Shown here piece after piece: positions 25,806 through 34,873 of a stretch of 64,000 nucleotides of DNA (position 1 is the stretch's first letter; every line of letters starts with the position of its first letter). The stretch spans positions 186,001-250,000 of the forward strand of contig JAKANO010000001.1 of NCBI GenBank assembly GCA_021812385.1, in the 5' to 3' direction. Under the pieces are notes generated by a model, which did no database searches, had not been told where the DNA came from, and saw nothing but the letters and a program-made list of their open reading frames with translations. The DNA comes from Pseudomonadota bacterium. Lineage in GTDB: Bacteria; Pseudomonadota; Gammaproteobacteria; Burkholderiales; Thiobacteraceae. The position numbers were made by a program, and so were the translations under genes.

Positions 25806-26696
25806 ATGAGTATCATGTCCCCGGTTTTTCGTAAGCTTCCTGCGGATACGCCCTTGTCGAGCGACGACAGGAGCATCGGTGCAATTTTGCTGGATGCCGG
25901 AAAACTCAGCCTCGCCGATGCCGAACGCATTCTGCAATACCAAAAGCAGGAGGGTTGCCGCTTCGGTCAGGCCGGTATCCAGCTTGGCCTATTGACCGAG
26001 GCCGACTGCAAGCAGGCGCTCGCGACACAATTCGATTTCAGCTACTTGGTGCCCGGCGAAGGCCGCATCAGCAGCGACTTGGTGGCAGCTTATGAACCGA
26101 ATCATCGCGCCACGGAATGGTTTCGCGCCTTGCGCAGTCAACTGTTGCTACGTTGGTTCGGGTCGGAACAGAATCGCCGCGCGCTCGCCATCGTTAGCCC
26201 GCGTTCCAATGAAGGCCGAACCTACCTTGCCGCGAATCTGGCGGTGGTATTTTCCCAACTCGGCGAACGTACCCTGCTGATCGATGCGGATTTCCGCAAG
26301 TCGCGCATCGCTGAAATGTTCGGGATGAAAGATGCGCTTGGCTTGTCATCGATCCTCGCTGGGCGCGAAGACACTCAGGTGATTCAACCTATAGCGGGCC
26401 TTGATCGGCTTTACGTCCTGCCCGCGGGCATCGTGCCACCCAATCCGCAAGAATTGCTGGAGCGCTCGGGGTTCGATGGCTTGTTGAAACATTTGGCCGA
26501 GGATTTCGATGTGATTCTCATCGACACGCCGCCAGGCGCTGATCATGCCGACGCCCACACGGTCGCTGCGGCGGCTGGCGCGGCGGTTATGCTGACGCGC
26601 CAGCATCACACGCGCCTGGAAGAAGCCCGAGTGCTTCGGGAGAAGTTGCGCGGCACGCAAGCCGAGCTCGTCGGCAGCGTGCTGACAGGGTTTTGA
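25806..26696 (+). CDS. epsG: Chain-length-associated tyrosine kinase-like ATPase EpsG
   Basis: 296 residues. The first ~90 residues resemble the MshEN/GspE N-terminal module (IGAILLDAGKLS, GLLTEADCKQAL), linked to a BY-kinase-like P-loop domain. The Walker A region is SPRSNEGRTY (131-140), with Arg where most BY-kinases have Lys; A' is LLIDADFRKSR and Walker B is VILIDTPPG. There is no C-terminal tyrosine cluster: the protein ends LVGSVLTGF. It probably acts as the cytoplasmic partner of EpsF; kinase activity is doubtful given the Arg and the missing tail, though EpsG homologues may share both. Confidence 0.85.
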   Translation: MSIMSPVFRKLPADTPLSSDDRSIGAILLDAGKLSLADAERILQYQKQEGCRFGQAGIQLGLLTEADCKQALATQFDFSYLVPGEGRISSDLVAAYEPNHRATEWFRALRSQLLLRWFGSEQNRRALAIVSPRSNEGRTYLAANLAVVFSQLGERTLLIDADFRKSRIAEMFGMKDALGLSSILAGREDTQVIQPIAGLDRLYVLPAGIVPPNPQELLERSGFDGLLKHLAEDFDVILIDTPPGADHADAHTVAAAAGAAVMLTRQHHTRLEEARVLREKLRGTQAELVGSVLTGF

Positions 26697-26699
26697 GTC

Positions 26700-27575
26700 A
26701 TGAGCCTTTCTTTGAGCCAGTCCTCCAGCGCCGTTGACCGGCAACCCTTGTGGCTCGTGTTACCGATCCTGGTCGGTTTTGCTGCGCTATTTTTGCCAAC
26801 GTATTGGCGGCTATCACAAGACGCATGGCGCGATGAGGCGCACGCCCATGGTCCGTTTGTCCTGATGATTGTTGGCTGGCTAATTTATCGTCAATGGCCG
26901 GCCTTGCGCGCGGCCATCGGCGGTTTCGCGCCTTACAGTGGCGGATTGCTATTAGTACTCGGTTTGCTTTGCTATGTACTCGGACGGTCACAAGGGCTGA
27001 TTCTGTTGGAGGTCGGTGCGCAGATACCGGTGCTGGCCGGATTGACCTTGCTGTTGGCTGGTTGGCGTGGCGTGCGCGTCTTGTGGTTCCCGCTTGTATT
27101 CCTGGTATTCATGGTGCCGCTGCCAGGATTTCTGATCGACGCCATTACCGGGCCGCTCAAAACCCAGGTATCGGCGCTGGTGGAATGGGTGCTGTATGGC
27201 TTCGGTCTGCCGATTTCGCGCAGCGGCGTGGTGCTGAATATCGGTAACTATCAGCTGCAAGTCGCCGACGCGTGCTCGGGCCTCAACTCCATGTATAGCC
27301 TGAGCGCGATGGGTTTGCTGTTTCTATATCTGATGAACTATCAGAGCAAGCTGCGAACGGCGCTGGTTATCGCCAGCATTTTACCGATTGCATTTGCCGC
27401 GAATGTGATTCGCGTCATGACGCTCGTGCTAGTGACCTACTATCTGGGCGACGGCGCAGGCCATGCGTTTCACGACATCGCGGCGGCATCGCTGTATGTG
27501 TTTGCGCTGCTGCTGTTGTTCGGCTTCGATGCGCTGCTGCGTCCGCTATTCGCGGCAAAGAAAGCGGCGACATGA
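26700..27575 (+). CDS. xrtB: Exosortase B
   Basis: 291-residue polytopic membrane protease-transpeptidase of the exosortase family, with about eight hydrophobic segments. The catalytic triad is readable: Cys192 in DACSGLNSMYSL, Arg238 in AANVIRVM, and a His in GHAFHD (255/258). In this family it removes the C-terminal anchor of PEP-CTERM proteins. The setting epsE-epsF-epsG-xrt-epsI points to the XrtB subtype. It overlaps epsI by 4 bp (ATGA). A probable substrate with a PEP-like tail is encoded at 59848-60480. Confidence 0.92.
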   Translation: MSLSLSQSSSAVDRQPLWLVLPILVGFAALFLPTYWRLSQDAWRDEAHAHGPFVLMIVGWLIYRQWPALRAAIGGFAPYSGGLLLVLGLLCYVLGRSQGLILLEVGAQIPVLAGLTLLLAGWRGVRVLWFPLVFLVFMVPLPGFLIDAITGPLKTQVSALVEWVLYGFGLPISRSGVVLNIGNYQLQVADACSGLNSMYSLSAMGLLFLYLMNYQSKLRTALVIASILPIAFAANVIRVMTLVLVTYYLGDGAGHAFHDIAAASLYVFALLLLFGFDALLRPLFAAKKAAT

Positions 27576-28255
27576 AAGCGCGCCATTGGAGCGTATTATT
27601 CGCCTGCATCGCCATGCTCAGCGCCGCTGTCGCGGCGCAGGCGCTGAAACCGGTGCATAAGATTTCGCAAACGCGCAAGATCCAGCTCGACCGTATGATC
27701 CCGCAACAGTTCGGCGATTGGCGCATCGATCCGAATGTGCGTCTGGTCGTGCCCGCGCCGGACGTTCAAGCCAGCCTCGACAAAATATACGACCAGATCA
27801 TCAGCCGCGCCTATGTCAACGCGCGCGGCGAGCGCATGATGTTGTCGATTGCCTATGGCGGCTCGCAAGACGATACGCTGAAGGCGCACCGGCAAGAAGT
27901 CTGCTATTCAGCGCAGGGTTTTAGTATTTCCGGACTCGTGCATACCACGCTGGCCTTTGGCCGCAGCACGATACCGGTCACGCGCATGATGGCGGTGCAG
28001 GGCGAGCGCTACGAGCCGGTGACCTATTGGTTCACCATGGGCGACCGCGTGGTGCTGAGCCGTACCGAGCGCTTGTTGGTGCAACTGAAATATGGCCTTT
28101 CGGGTGAAATTCCCGATGGCATGTTGGTGCGTGTCTCTAATCTTTCTTCCGAACCGCAACGCGCTTACCGCGCGCAAGAAGAGTTCGTGCACGACCTGAT
28201 AGGCGGCATGCGCGCCGAGGATGTGGCGCACCTACTCGGCGGCATCGGCGGATAA
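27572..28255 (+). CDS. epsI: EpsI-family exosortase-associated protein
   Basis: 227 residues with a signal-anchor at residues 7-22 and a periplasmic EpsI domain: PQQFGDWRID near 43, VNARGERMMLSIAYG, HRQEVCYSAQGF (conserved Cys), and VTYWFTMGDR. EpsI is regularly encoded beside XrtA/XrtB or fused to exosortases; its biochemical role is unknown. It is translationally coupled to xrtB and followed by the polymerase gene after 23 bp. Confidence 0.9.
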   Translation: MKARHWSVLFACIAMLSAAVAAQALKPVHKISQTRKIQLDRMIPQQFGDWRIDPNVRLVVPAPDVQASLDKIYDQIISRAYVNARGERMMLSIAYGGSQDDTLKAHRQEVCYSAQGFSISGLVHTTLAFGRSTIPVTRMMAVQGERYEPVTYWFTMGDRVVLSRTERLLVQLKYGLSGEIPDGMLVRVSNLSSEPQRAYRAQEEFVHDLIGGMRAEDVAHLLGGIGG

Positions 28256-28278
28256 CGGATTTTTCAGGCCGTGAAAAC

Positions 28279-29859
28279 ATGAACGCGCTTGCGCGCATCC
28301 CCTTCGTGAACCGCGCTTACGGCGCCGGGGCAAGAATGCTTACCGGCGTTACGAGCGCGGTATGTTGGGCAAACGACCGAACGCGTGAGGCTTGGCGAGT
28401 ACTGCGTGCGATCCCTTTGCCGATTTTGCGCGCGCGCTTGTTGCTCGCGCTGGCCATTATCGGGATCTCGGTGTTCTGGGGAATGGCGACAGCCGTATTA
28501 GAAGTCAACGCAGTGATTCTCGTGGCTGCAATTATCGCATCGCTATTCATTCTGAACGACTATCGGGTGGGCGTGATTCTGTTGATCCTGGTCATGCCTA
28601 TTTCGGCGAGCTCGATTTTCCCGCATGAAATGTTGGGGCTGAAGGGCGTGAACCCCCTAAATCTGCTCATTTTCGCGACACTTTTGGCTTATGGCTTGCG
28701 CCGCTTTTTCGAGAAGACAGCCTATCGCTTCGTTCCGAAAACCTGGATATGGTATTTCATCATCCCAGTCGTGCTTGCGGGTTTGCATGGAGCGCCGCAT
28801 GTCAGCGAAATACCGGCCTATTTTTCAGCGAACCAAGATCTCCAATTTGAGGGCAGTGGTGGGTATTTGCGAGATATGGTGGTTAAACCCTTGTTTCTCG
28901 TGATATTCGCTTTAATGGCGGGAGCCGCATGCCAAAGCATGTCGCGCCCACAATGGTTGCTGATACCGGTAGTGATTTCTGTTTGGATCATGTGCCTCAT
29001 GGTGATTATATTTTTCTTGTTGAGTGGTGCGCATTATGGCGATCTGGCAAATCCTAACGCGCGAGGATTTCTGACGCCATTAGGAATACACCCTAATGAC
29101 TTGGGCCGTCTCTATGCGACCGCATATGCCGTATTGCTGTATAGCTTGCGCGGCGCGCCAACTGGTTTTGTTAAGCTGGTCATCATTGCTTCGATGGCGA
29201 TAGTCTGCGTGGCGCTCGCGCTGACCTTTTCGCGCGCGGCATTCTTGGCATTTGTCGTGATCAATATCCTGTACTTTGTGATGCAACGAAATTTTAAAAC
29301 GATCGCGCTCGGATTCGGGTTCGTATTGGTCATCATGTTTGCGTTACCTGGCGCGATTTATGAGCGGATCAGTTTGGGATTTGGCCCCCATGCTAAAGCG
29401 GATGAAATCAGCGCCGGCCGCACCGATGAAATTTGGCTGCCGCTACTCCCTGAAATTCTCAATAGCCCCTTAATTGGGCACGGCTTAGGCTCCACGATGT
29501 GGTCTGATGCAATGAAAGACGAGCGGATGTTGCCAGTGGGGCATCCACACAACGCCTATCTTAAAGCCGTGCTCGACATGGGTTTTGCCGGCTTGTTGTT
29601 GCTGGCCATTTTTTATCGGCGAAACTGGCGGCTTTTGCGCGCGCTGCGGCAGCGCGCTGATCTTGACCCTCAGCTCAGATATTTTTTTGAGGGCGCTTCC
29701 GTTGGTCTATTGGCGTTTCTGTTGGTCGGGATGTCTGGCAGCAGCCTAGACCCAACACCGGAACAGGCCTTTCTTTGGCTGGCAATGGGCATGGCGTATG
29801 GTGTTGCGGCAAAATCAGCGACATCTTTGGCTTCAAACGGCGTGGAGCCAACATCGTGA
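28279..29859 (+). CDS. O-antigen ligase/polymerase family protein (Wzy-like)
   Basis: 526 residues with about 12 hydrophobic segments and one large periplasmic loop with the Wzy_C pattern: ISAGRTDEIW, PLIGHGLGS, and GHPHNAYLKAVLDMGFAGLLL near residues 370-440. It probably polymerises EPS repeat units in the periplasm; a ligase function cannot be excluded. It stands directly after epsI at the head of the glycosyltransferase block. Confidence 0.82.
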   Translation: MNALARIPFVNRAYGAGARMLTGVTSAVCWANDRTREAWRVLRAIPLPILRARLLLALAIIGISVFWGMATAVLEVNAVILVAAIIASLFILNDYRVGVILLILVMPISASSIFPHEMLGLKGVNPLNLLIFATLLAYGLRRFFEKTAYRFVPKTWIWYFIIPVVLAGLHGAPHVSEIPAYFSANQDLQFEGSGGYLRDMVVKPLFLVIFALMAGAACQSMSRPQWLLIPVVISVWIMCLMVIIFFLLSGAHYGDLANPNARGFLTPLGIHPNDLGRLYATAYAVLLYSLRGAPTGFVKLVIIASMAIVCVALALTFSRAAFLAFVVINILYFVMQRNFKTIALGFGFVLVIMFALPGAIYERISLGFGPHAKADEISAGRTDEIWLPLLPEILNSPLIGHGLGSTMWSDAMKDERMLPVGHPHNAYLKAVLDMGFAGLLLLAIFYRRNWRLLRALRQRADLDPQLRYFFEGASVGLLAFLLVGMSGSSLDPTPEQAFLWLAMGMAYGVAAKSATSLASNGVEPTS

Positions 29860-29869
29860 TGTGCAGTCG

Positions 29870-31111
29870 ATGAAGATACTTAATGAAGCGCAAGCGATAG
29901 AAAAACAAGACGAGAGGCGATTTGAAAAAAATCCGTCTCGCAGCCTGCGGCTTGTATATGAAACGAGCCATACCGACATGAAAACCCGTCCGCATATTTG
30001 TTTTGTCGCCCCCCATGCCTGGCCTGTGCTCTCCGGCAATCGCGATATGGCATTTGCCGGCGGCGCGGAAGTGCAGCAATGCCATCTCGCGCGTGGCTTG
30101 GCGGCGCGCGGATATCAAGTCGCCATGCTCTGCCTGGACTATGGCCAGCCGGCGTTGGTGGAGATCGACGGCATACGCGTGCATCGTCTTTTCAAACCGA
30201 ATGCCGGTTGGCCAGTCATGCGATTCCTGCATCCACGTCTGACAGCGCTATGGCGCGGTATGCATCGGGTCGATGCTGACATCTATTATCAGCGCGGTGC
30301 GGATATGCATACTGGCGTGGTCGCAGCCTATTGCCAGTTGCATGGTAAGAAGTCGATTTTTGCCGGCGCTAATGACAATGATTTCTCTCCCGGTCAGGAA
30401 TTGATACGCTACCGCCGTGACAAGTGGTTGTTTGCGTATGGCCTTGCGCGTGCCAGCGTAATCGTCGCGCAACGCCAGATACAAAAGCAGCTATGCTGGG
30501 AAAACTACAAACGCGATTCCACGTTGATCCAGAGTTGCTATCCTGCACCCGTGGCGCAGGCGAACCCGGCTGGCGGCATCCTGTGGGTAGCCACGATCAG
30601 AAAATTCAAAGGCCCTGAACGCTTTATCGAATTAGCCAAATCATTGCCGGATTGTCGCTTCACGATGATCGGCGGACCTGGCGGGGACGACGCCGAGAGT
30701 CTGCGCTATTACGAATCAATACGTAGCCAAGCCGAGGCAGTGCCTAATCTCAGCTTTCTCGGGTTTGTGCATCCGGCGGACATCGAGCAGTACTTCGATG
30801 GCGCTAAAATTTTTGTCAATACTTCGGATAGCGAAGGTTTTCCGAACACCTTTCTTCAAGCTTGGGCGCGCGCCATGCCCACCGTTTCGCTATTCGACCC
30901 TGGGGCGGTGGAGGATGGGCAGTCCGTGTGCTGCACGACACAGGACATCAATAGCTTGGTCGAAGTAGTGCGCGCGCTGAATCGCGATGATGTCCTGTGG
31001 CGCGAAACTGGCGAGCGCTGCCGGCGGTACTTCTTGCGGCAACATGCGCTGGAGGGGGTACTCGATGCCTATGAACATTTGTTCCTAAACTTGCTGGAAG
31101 CGCTTCGATGA
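29870..31111 (+). CDS. Glycosyltransferase, GT4-like
   Basis: 413 residues from this start. The core begins at ICFVAPHAWPVLSG; the C-terminal donor-site half has ILWVATIRKFKGPERF, FLGFVHPADIEQYF and DSEGFPNTFLQAWARAMP, the E-x7-type pattern of GT4 enzymes (here with Gln/Ala in place of the second Glu). The start is uncertain: 29870 leaves a 36-residue charged leader, 29978 begins right at the GT-B fold; neither has a clear ribosome site. Donor and acceptor unknown. Confidence 0.8.
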   Translation: MKILNEAQAIEKQDERRFEKNPSRSLRLVYETSHTDMKTRPHICFVAPHAWPVLSGNRDMAFAGGAEVQQCHLARGLAARGYQVAMLCLDYGQPALVEIDGIRVHRLFKPNAGWPVMRFLHPRLTALWRGMHRVDADIYYQRGADMHTGVVAAYCQLHGKKSIFAGANDNDFSPGQELIRYRRDKWLFAYGLARASVIVAQRQIQKQLCWENYKRDSTLIQSCYPAPVAQANPAGGILWVATIRKFKGPERFIELAKSLPDCRFTMIGGPGGDDAESLRYYESIRSQAEAVPNLSFLGFVHPADIEQYFDGAKIFVNTSDSEGFPNTFLQAWARAMPTVSLFDPGAVEDGQSVCCTTQDINSLVEVVRALNRDDVLWRETGERCRRYFLRQHALEGVLDAYEHLFLNLLEALR

Positions 31112-31143
31112 CTAGCGCCGCGCCGCACGTCCGGGCTCATGTC

Positions 31144-31257
31144 ATGACGATAAGTCTTTGCGTAGCGACGTTATCCCGCGGCACAAGCAATGCAAATGTG
31201 GGTATACAGTTCCTGCCACTGGATGTCTTATTGCTTGTACGCCCCGGCGTTAACTGA
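31144..31257 (+). CDS. Short frame, possible glycosyltransferase remnant
   Basis: A 37-codon frame (MTISLCVATLSRG... ending RPGVN) fills the gap before the GINT1-like gene. Its first 12 residues resemble the N-terminal strand of GT2 glycosyltransferases, but nothing else of that fold follows, and no ribosome site is seen. It may be a leftover of a deleted gene or chance. Confidence 0.2.
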   Translation: MTISLCVATLSRGTSNANVGIQFLPLDVLLLVRPGVN

Positions 31258-31261
31258 AAAA

Positions 31262-32902
31262 ATGAACCAGTGCGAGCGACATGGTGTTGAGATGCGTTCT
31301 CGGGAGAAGCTACGCGTAGCTGTACTACTGGATAGCGAGGTTCAGCCGGCATGGCTATATGCCATGCTTGAGAAAATTAAAGCGTTGAACTTTGTCGAAT
31401 TCTGTTTGCGCATCAAGCAAGCACCGCCTGCCTTGAGTGACGCAAGCCCAGTGCTATGGAGACTTTATCGCTACGCCGATGATCGGCTATTTGGACGTGT
31501 GTCGGATGCCCTCGCCATGCGGGATGTATCAGAGCTGTTGCACGGCGTACCACTCAGGGAAATTGACTTGGCTGCAAGTGATAACGAGAACTTTTCCAAG
31601 CATAACATTGATGTCGTGCTGGATATCGTCGGAGGCCTTGATCCTGCTGCGTTAACTGGTATGGCGCGTTACGGCATTTGGCGCTATGAATTCGGCGACG
31701 CGCCTTTGCGTGATCCATCGGTGGTCGGACGGCGCGAAGTCTTCGACGAAGCCCCATTAACCGTAAGCCGATTGCTGAGTCATCTACCAGACGGTCAAGT
31801 GGTGTGCCTGATTCGTTCGCAGTCGCGGACGGTGCCTTTCTCGCCGCGTCGCAATCGGGACAACGCGTATTGGAAAAGTGCTGCATTCGCAAGTCGTGCG
31901 CTCGCAGCACTCCATCAGTCCCAGACTATCCCCAATGTTTTAGTGGCTATATCGGACAACGATGATGCGCGGCAAAAGGGGTTCAATATGGCGGCAGCGC
32001 TCGCGCGAGTCAGTGCAAACCTGTTGGGGCGTGGATTACAGAAGCTGAAGTCAGTGGATCAATGGATCGTCGCTTTCAAATTCGAGACCGAGCCGTCGCT
32101 ACCGCATACTTTGTCAGGCTTTCAATCCATGATGCCGCCGAAGGATCGGTTTTGGGCAGACCCATTTCCGATCGAGCGTGACGGTCGCTATTTCGTATTC
32201 ATCGAAGAGCTGCCGTTCGCCACCAACAAGGGTTATATCTCGGTCATGGAAGTGCGTCCGGATGGCAGTTGGACCCAGCCGGTCAAAGTGCTGGAGCGCG
32301 ATTACCATTTATCCTATCCGTTCCTATTCGAGTGGCAAGGCGACCTTTTTATGCTGCCAGAAACCGGGCAAAACCGCACGGTGGAGGTGTACCGCTGTCA
32401 TCGTTTTCCGGACGACTGGCGGCTGGAGTCAGTGCTATTGGAGAATGTGAATAGCGCGGATGCGACCCTGGCGCACATCGGCGACTGCTGGTGGATGTTC
32501 GTGAATATCGGTGAAGCGGGAACAGAGCTGTACGATGAACTGCATTTATATCATGCCGACCAGCCTTTCGGCCCGTGGGTGCCGCACCGGAATAATCCCG
32601 TCAAGTCGGATGCCCGATCGGCGCGTCCTGCCGGCAATCTGTTTTGGCTTGAGGGGCAACTGTATCGCCCTGCGCAATGTTGCGTACCGCTCTATGGCTC
32701 TGCCTTGTCGCTCAATCGGGTGGAATGTATCGATGCGGAAACGTTTAATGAACAGCCAGTAGCGCAACTTACACCCGATTGGCGCCCTGGATTGTTGGGC
32801 GCGCATACCTTTAATCGCGCCGGGTTGTTGACGGTCGTCGACGGATTCCAGCGCACACCAAGATTCGGCACGGTGGAAAATAAATTGGAGATCACGCCAT
32901 GA
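31262..32902 (+). CDS. GINT1-like glycosyltransferase-family protein with formyltransferase-like N-terminal part
   Basis: 546 residues from this start. The C-terminal ~280 residues (from DRFWADPFPIERDGRYFVFIEE) match the glucosamine inositolphosphorylceramide transferase family, a five-bladed propeller-like domain also found in bacterial polysaccharide loci. The N-terminal ~230 residues (LRVAVLLDSEVQPAWL, VDVVLDIVGG-like segment, YGIWRYEFGD) look like a formyltransferase-type Rossmann domain. Alternative start at 31292 (MRSREKLRV); no ribosome site decides. It is coupled by an ATGA overlap to the acetyltransferase gene. The activity in bacteria is unknown. Confidence 0.68.
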   Translation: MNQCERHGVEMRSREKLRVAVLLDSEVQPAWLYAMLEKIKALNFVEFCLRIKQAPPALSDASPVLWRLYRYADDRLFGRVSDALAMRDVSELLHGVPLREIDLAASDNENFSKHNIDVVLDIVGGLDPAALTGMARYGIWRYEFGDAPLRDPSVVGRREVFDEAPLTVSRLLSHLPDGQVVCLIRSQSRTVPFSPRRNRDNAYWKSAAFASRALAALHQSQTIPNVLVAISDNDDARQKGFNMAAALARVSANLLGRGLQKLKSVDQWIVAFKFETEPSLPHTLSGFQSMMPPKDRFWADPFPIERDGRYFVFIEELPFATNKGYISVMEVRPDGSWTQPVKVLERDYHLSYPFLFEWQGDLFMLPETGQNRTVEVYRCHRFPDDWRLESVLLENVNSADATLAHIGDCWWMFVNIGEAGTELYDELHLYHADQPFGPWVPHRNNPVKSDARSARPAGNLFWLEGQLYRPAQCCVPLYGSALSLNRVECIDAETFNEQPVAQLTPDWRPGLLGAHTFNRAGLLTVVDGFQRTPRFGTVENKLEITP

Positions 32903-33474
32903 GCTTGATTGGTCTTATCCGTTCAGATTTACATCGAGAAGGTGAGGGTCGAACGCTAGTTGTATTTCTACGGAAATTTCTATCTAGTCCTGGATTTCAA
33001 TATTGTGTTTGGCTGAGGCTTTGTACTTTTCTCAGTTCGCACCCTCTGGGCCGCGTTTCATTTTATTTTCCTGCAAGGCTAATACTCCGGCGGTGCTCCA
33101 TCAAGTATGGAATTGAAATTCGGCATCAAACACGGATCGGGAGCGGATTTTACATTGGCCATTGGGGCGGGATTGTTGTTCACCCTATGGCCAAGATCGG
33201 CAAGAACTGCAATATCTCGCAAGGCGTCACCATCGGTCAGTCTAATCGCGGCAAGCGGGCGGGCGTGCCGGTGATTGGCGATGGTGTTTTTATTGGCCCG
33301 GGAGCAAAGGTTTTTGGCGCAATTGCAATTGGCAACAATGTCGCTATTGGCGCCAATGCCGTTGTGACAAGCGATGTCCCCGACAACGCCGTAGTTGCAG
33401 GTATCCCTGCACGTATTCTGTCGCTATCGGGTAGTGCGGGATATGTTGAGCATGTCGACTACCCTAAGTGCTAG
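32899..33474 (+). CDS. Serine O-acetyltransferase-like hexapeptide acetyltransferase
   Basis: 191 residues. The N-terminal half is helical; the C-terminal half is a left-handed beta helix with hexapeptide repeats (IGSGFYIGHWGGIVVHP, IGKNCNISQGVTIG, GDGVFIGPGAKVFG, IGNNVAIGANAVVT), ending VVAGIPARI, as in CysE-type acetyltransferases. In EPS loci such proteins acetylate sugars rather than serine. ATGA-coupled to the preceding gene. The catalytic His is probably in GHWGG. Confidence 0.8.
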   Translation: MSLIGLIRSDLHREGEGRTLVVFLRKFLSSPGFQYCVWLRLCTFLSSHPLGRVSFYFPARLILRRCSIKYGIEIRHQTRIGSGFYIGHWGGIVVHPMAKIGKNCNISQGVTIGQSNRGKRAGVPVIGDGVFIGPGAKVFGAIAIGNNVAIGANAVVTSDVPDNAVVAGIPARILSLSGSAGYVEHVDYPKC

Positions 33475-33609
33475 TTTGGCCATCGTTTTCTCATGACTAT
33501 TTCGTTGATTAACCGATTTTTATTCAGGATTCACATGACTGCAATCTTATGCCGTGAAAATTGCGTGTTTAATGATTAAGTCCAAATGGAAATGCAAGAG
33601 ACAATGCCA

Positions 33610-34740
33610 ATGAAAGTTGCTGTGATCACGGCATTTCCACGCGATGCGCAAAAGCCGGTGGGCGGCGTGGAGGCTGTGAGCGTGAGCTTGGTGCAGGCGC
33701 TGGGTGCGCGGACGGATTTGGAAGTGCATGTCGTGACCACGGATCCGACATTGACGCAGACTGAGCAAAGCCGCTGGAATGGTGTATCGATTCATAGGCT
33801 GCCGCATTCAGGGCGCCAAGTGCTGACCGACGCCACTGGCCCAGGGCGACGCACGGTGCAAGTTTTTTTGCGGGAATTAAAGCCCGATCTTATCCATGCG
33901 CATGACGTTTATGGCTTGATGGTGCAAGGTATGGCGCTGCCGCGAGTCTTTACGATTCATGGTTTCATTCATGCTGACACGCGGATGTCCGGCACGCCGC
34001 TTGCAGCACTCCGCGCGTGGATTTGGAAACGCGTTGAGACTGCCGGCTGGGCCGAACAGCCGCATATCATCTCGATCAGTCCCTATGTGCGCGAGCGGCT
34101 TACGGGGATCGCGCGTGGCGTGATACACGATATTGACAACCCGATCGCTCCAGAATGTTTCGAAGTCGAGCGGCGCGAAGTACCCGGTACTATTTTCAGC
34201 GCGGCCTCTTTATGCCGACGCAAAAATCCACTGGCGCTGGTCGAGGCGCTTGCCCGGCTACGTGATCGAGGCGTCGATGCGCGGCTGCGCCTCGCTGGTC
34301 CCGCGAGTGAACAAGATTATGTGTTGTTGCTCCGCCGGCGCATTGCCGAGCTTAAGCTTGAAGATCATGTGTCCTTGCTGGGTTCCATCGGCAGTGAACA
34401 GGTACGCGCGGAGCTTGCGACAGCCAGTGTGTTCGCGCTGGTTTCTTTCGAAGAAGGTTCACCCATGGGCATCGAAGAGGCGATGGCGGCCGGCGTGCCG
34501 GTTGTCACTTCGAACCGCTGTGGGATGCCCTATATGGTGCGCGACGGCGAATCGGGCTTTTTGGTCAATCCGCACGATACAGAAGATATCGCCGAACGGC
34601 TGGGGCGGTTGCTGACCGCCCCCGGGCTACGTGCCGCCATGAGCGAAAATTCTCGCCGCATCGCCCATGACCGTTTCCATCCAATGACCGTGGCGCAGCG
34701 CACACGCGAGGTCTATTTGAGCGCGCTTGGTAAGACTTAA
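33610..34740 (+). CDS. Glycosyltransferase, GT4 family
   Basis: 376 residues of GT-B fold. N-terminal half: VAVITAFPRDAQKPVGGVEAVS and DLIHAHDVYG; C-terminal half: AASLCRRKNPLALVEAL, VSLLGSIGSEQV and EEGSPMGIEEAMAAGVPVV with the E-x7-E donor motif, all typical GT4. Three in-frame ATGs lie at 33586, 33604 and 33610; AAGAGA upstream best serves 33604 or 33610. It should add one sugar of the repeat unit on the cytoplasmic face. Confidence 0.9.
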   Translation: MKVAVITAFPRDAQKPVGGVEAVSVSLVQALGARTDLEVHVVTTDPTLTQTEQSRWNGVSIHRLPHSGRQVLTDATGPGRRTVQVFLRELKPDLIHAHDVYGLMVQGMALPRVFTIHGFIHADTRMSGTPLAALRAWIWKRVETAGWAEQPHIISISPYVRERLTGIARGVIHDIDNPIAPECFEVERREVPGTIFSAASLCRRKNPLALVEALARLRDRGVDARLRLAGPASEQDYVLLLRRRIAELKLEDHVSLLGSIGSEQVRAELATASVFALVSFEEGSPMGIEEAMAAGVPVVTSNRCGMPYMVRDGESGFLVNPHDTEDIAERLGRLLTAPGLRAAMSENSRRIAHDRFHPMTVAQRTREVYLSALGKT

Positions 34741-34873
34741 TAACGGAAGTTCAACTGTTAGTTTGGCGCAATATTGCTTCGTGCGAGAGTGGATTCAGCG
34801 ATGCTTGTCAGCGAACTGTGCATCTTGGCAAAACGCGCAACATAAAAATGCTTATTAGAAAATATCACGCCAT

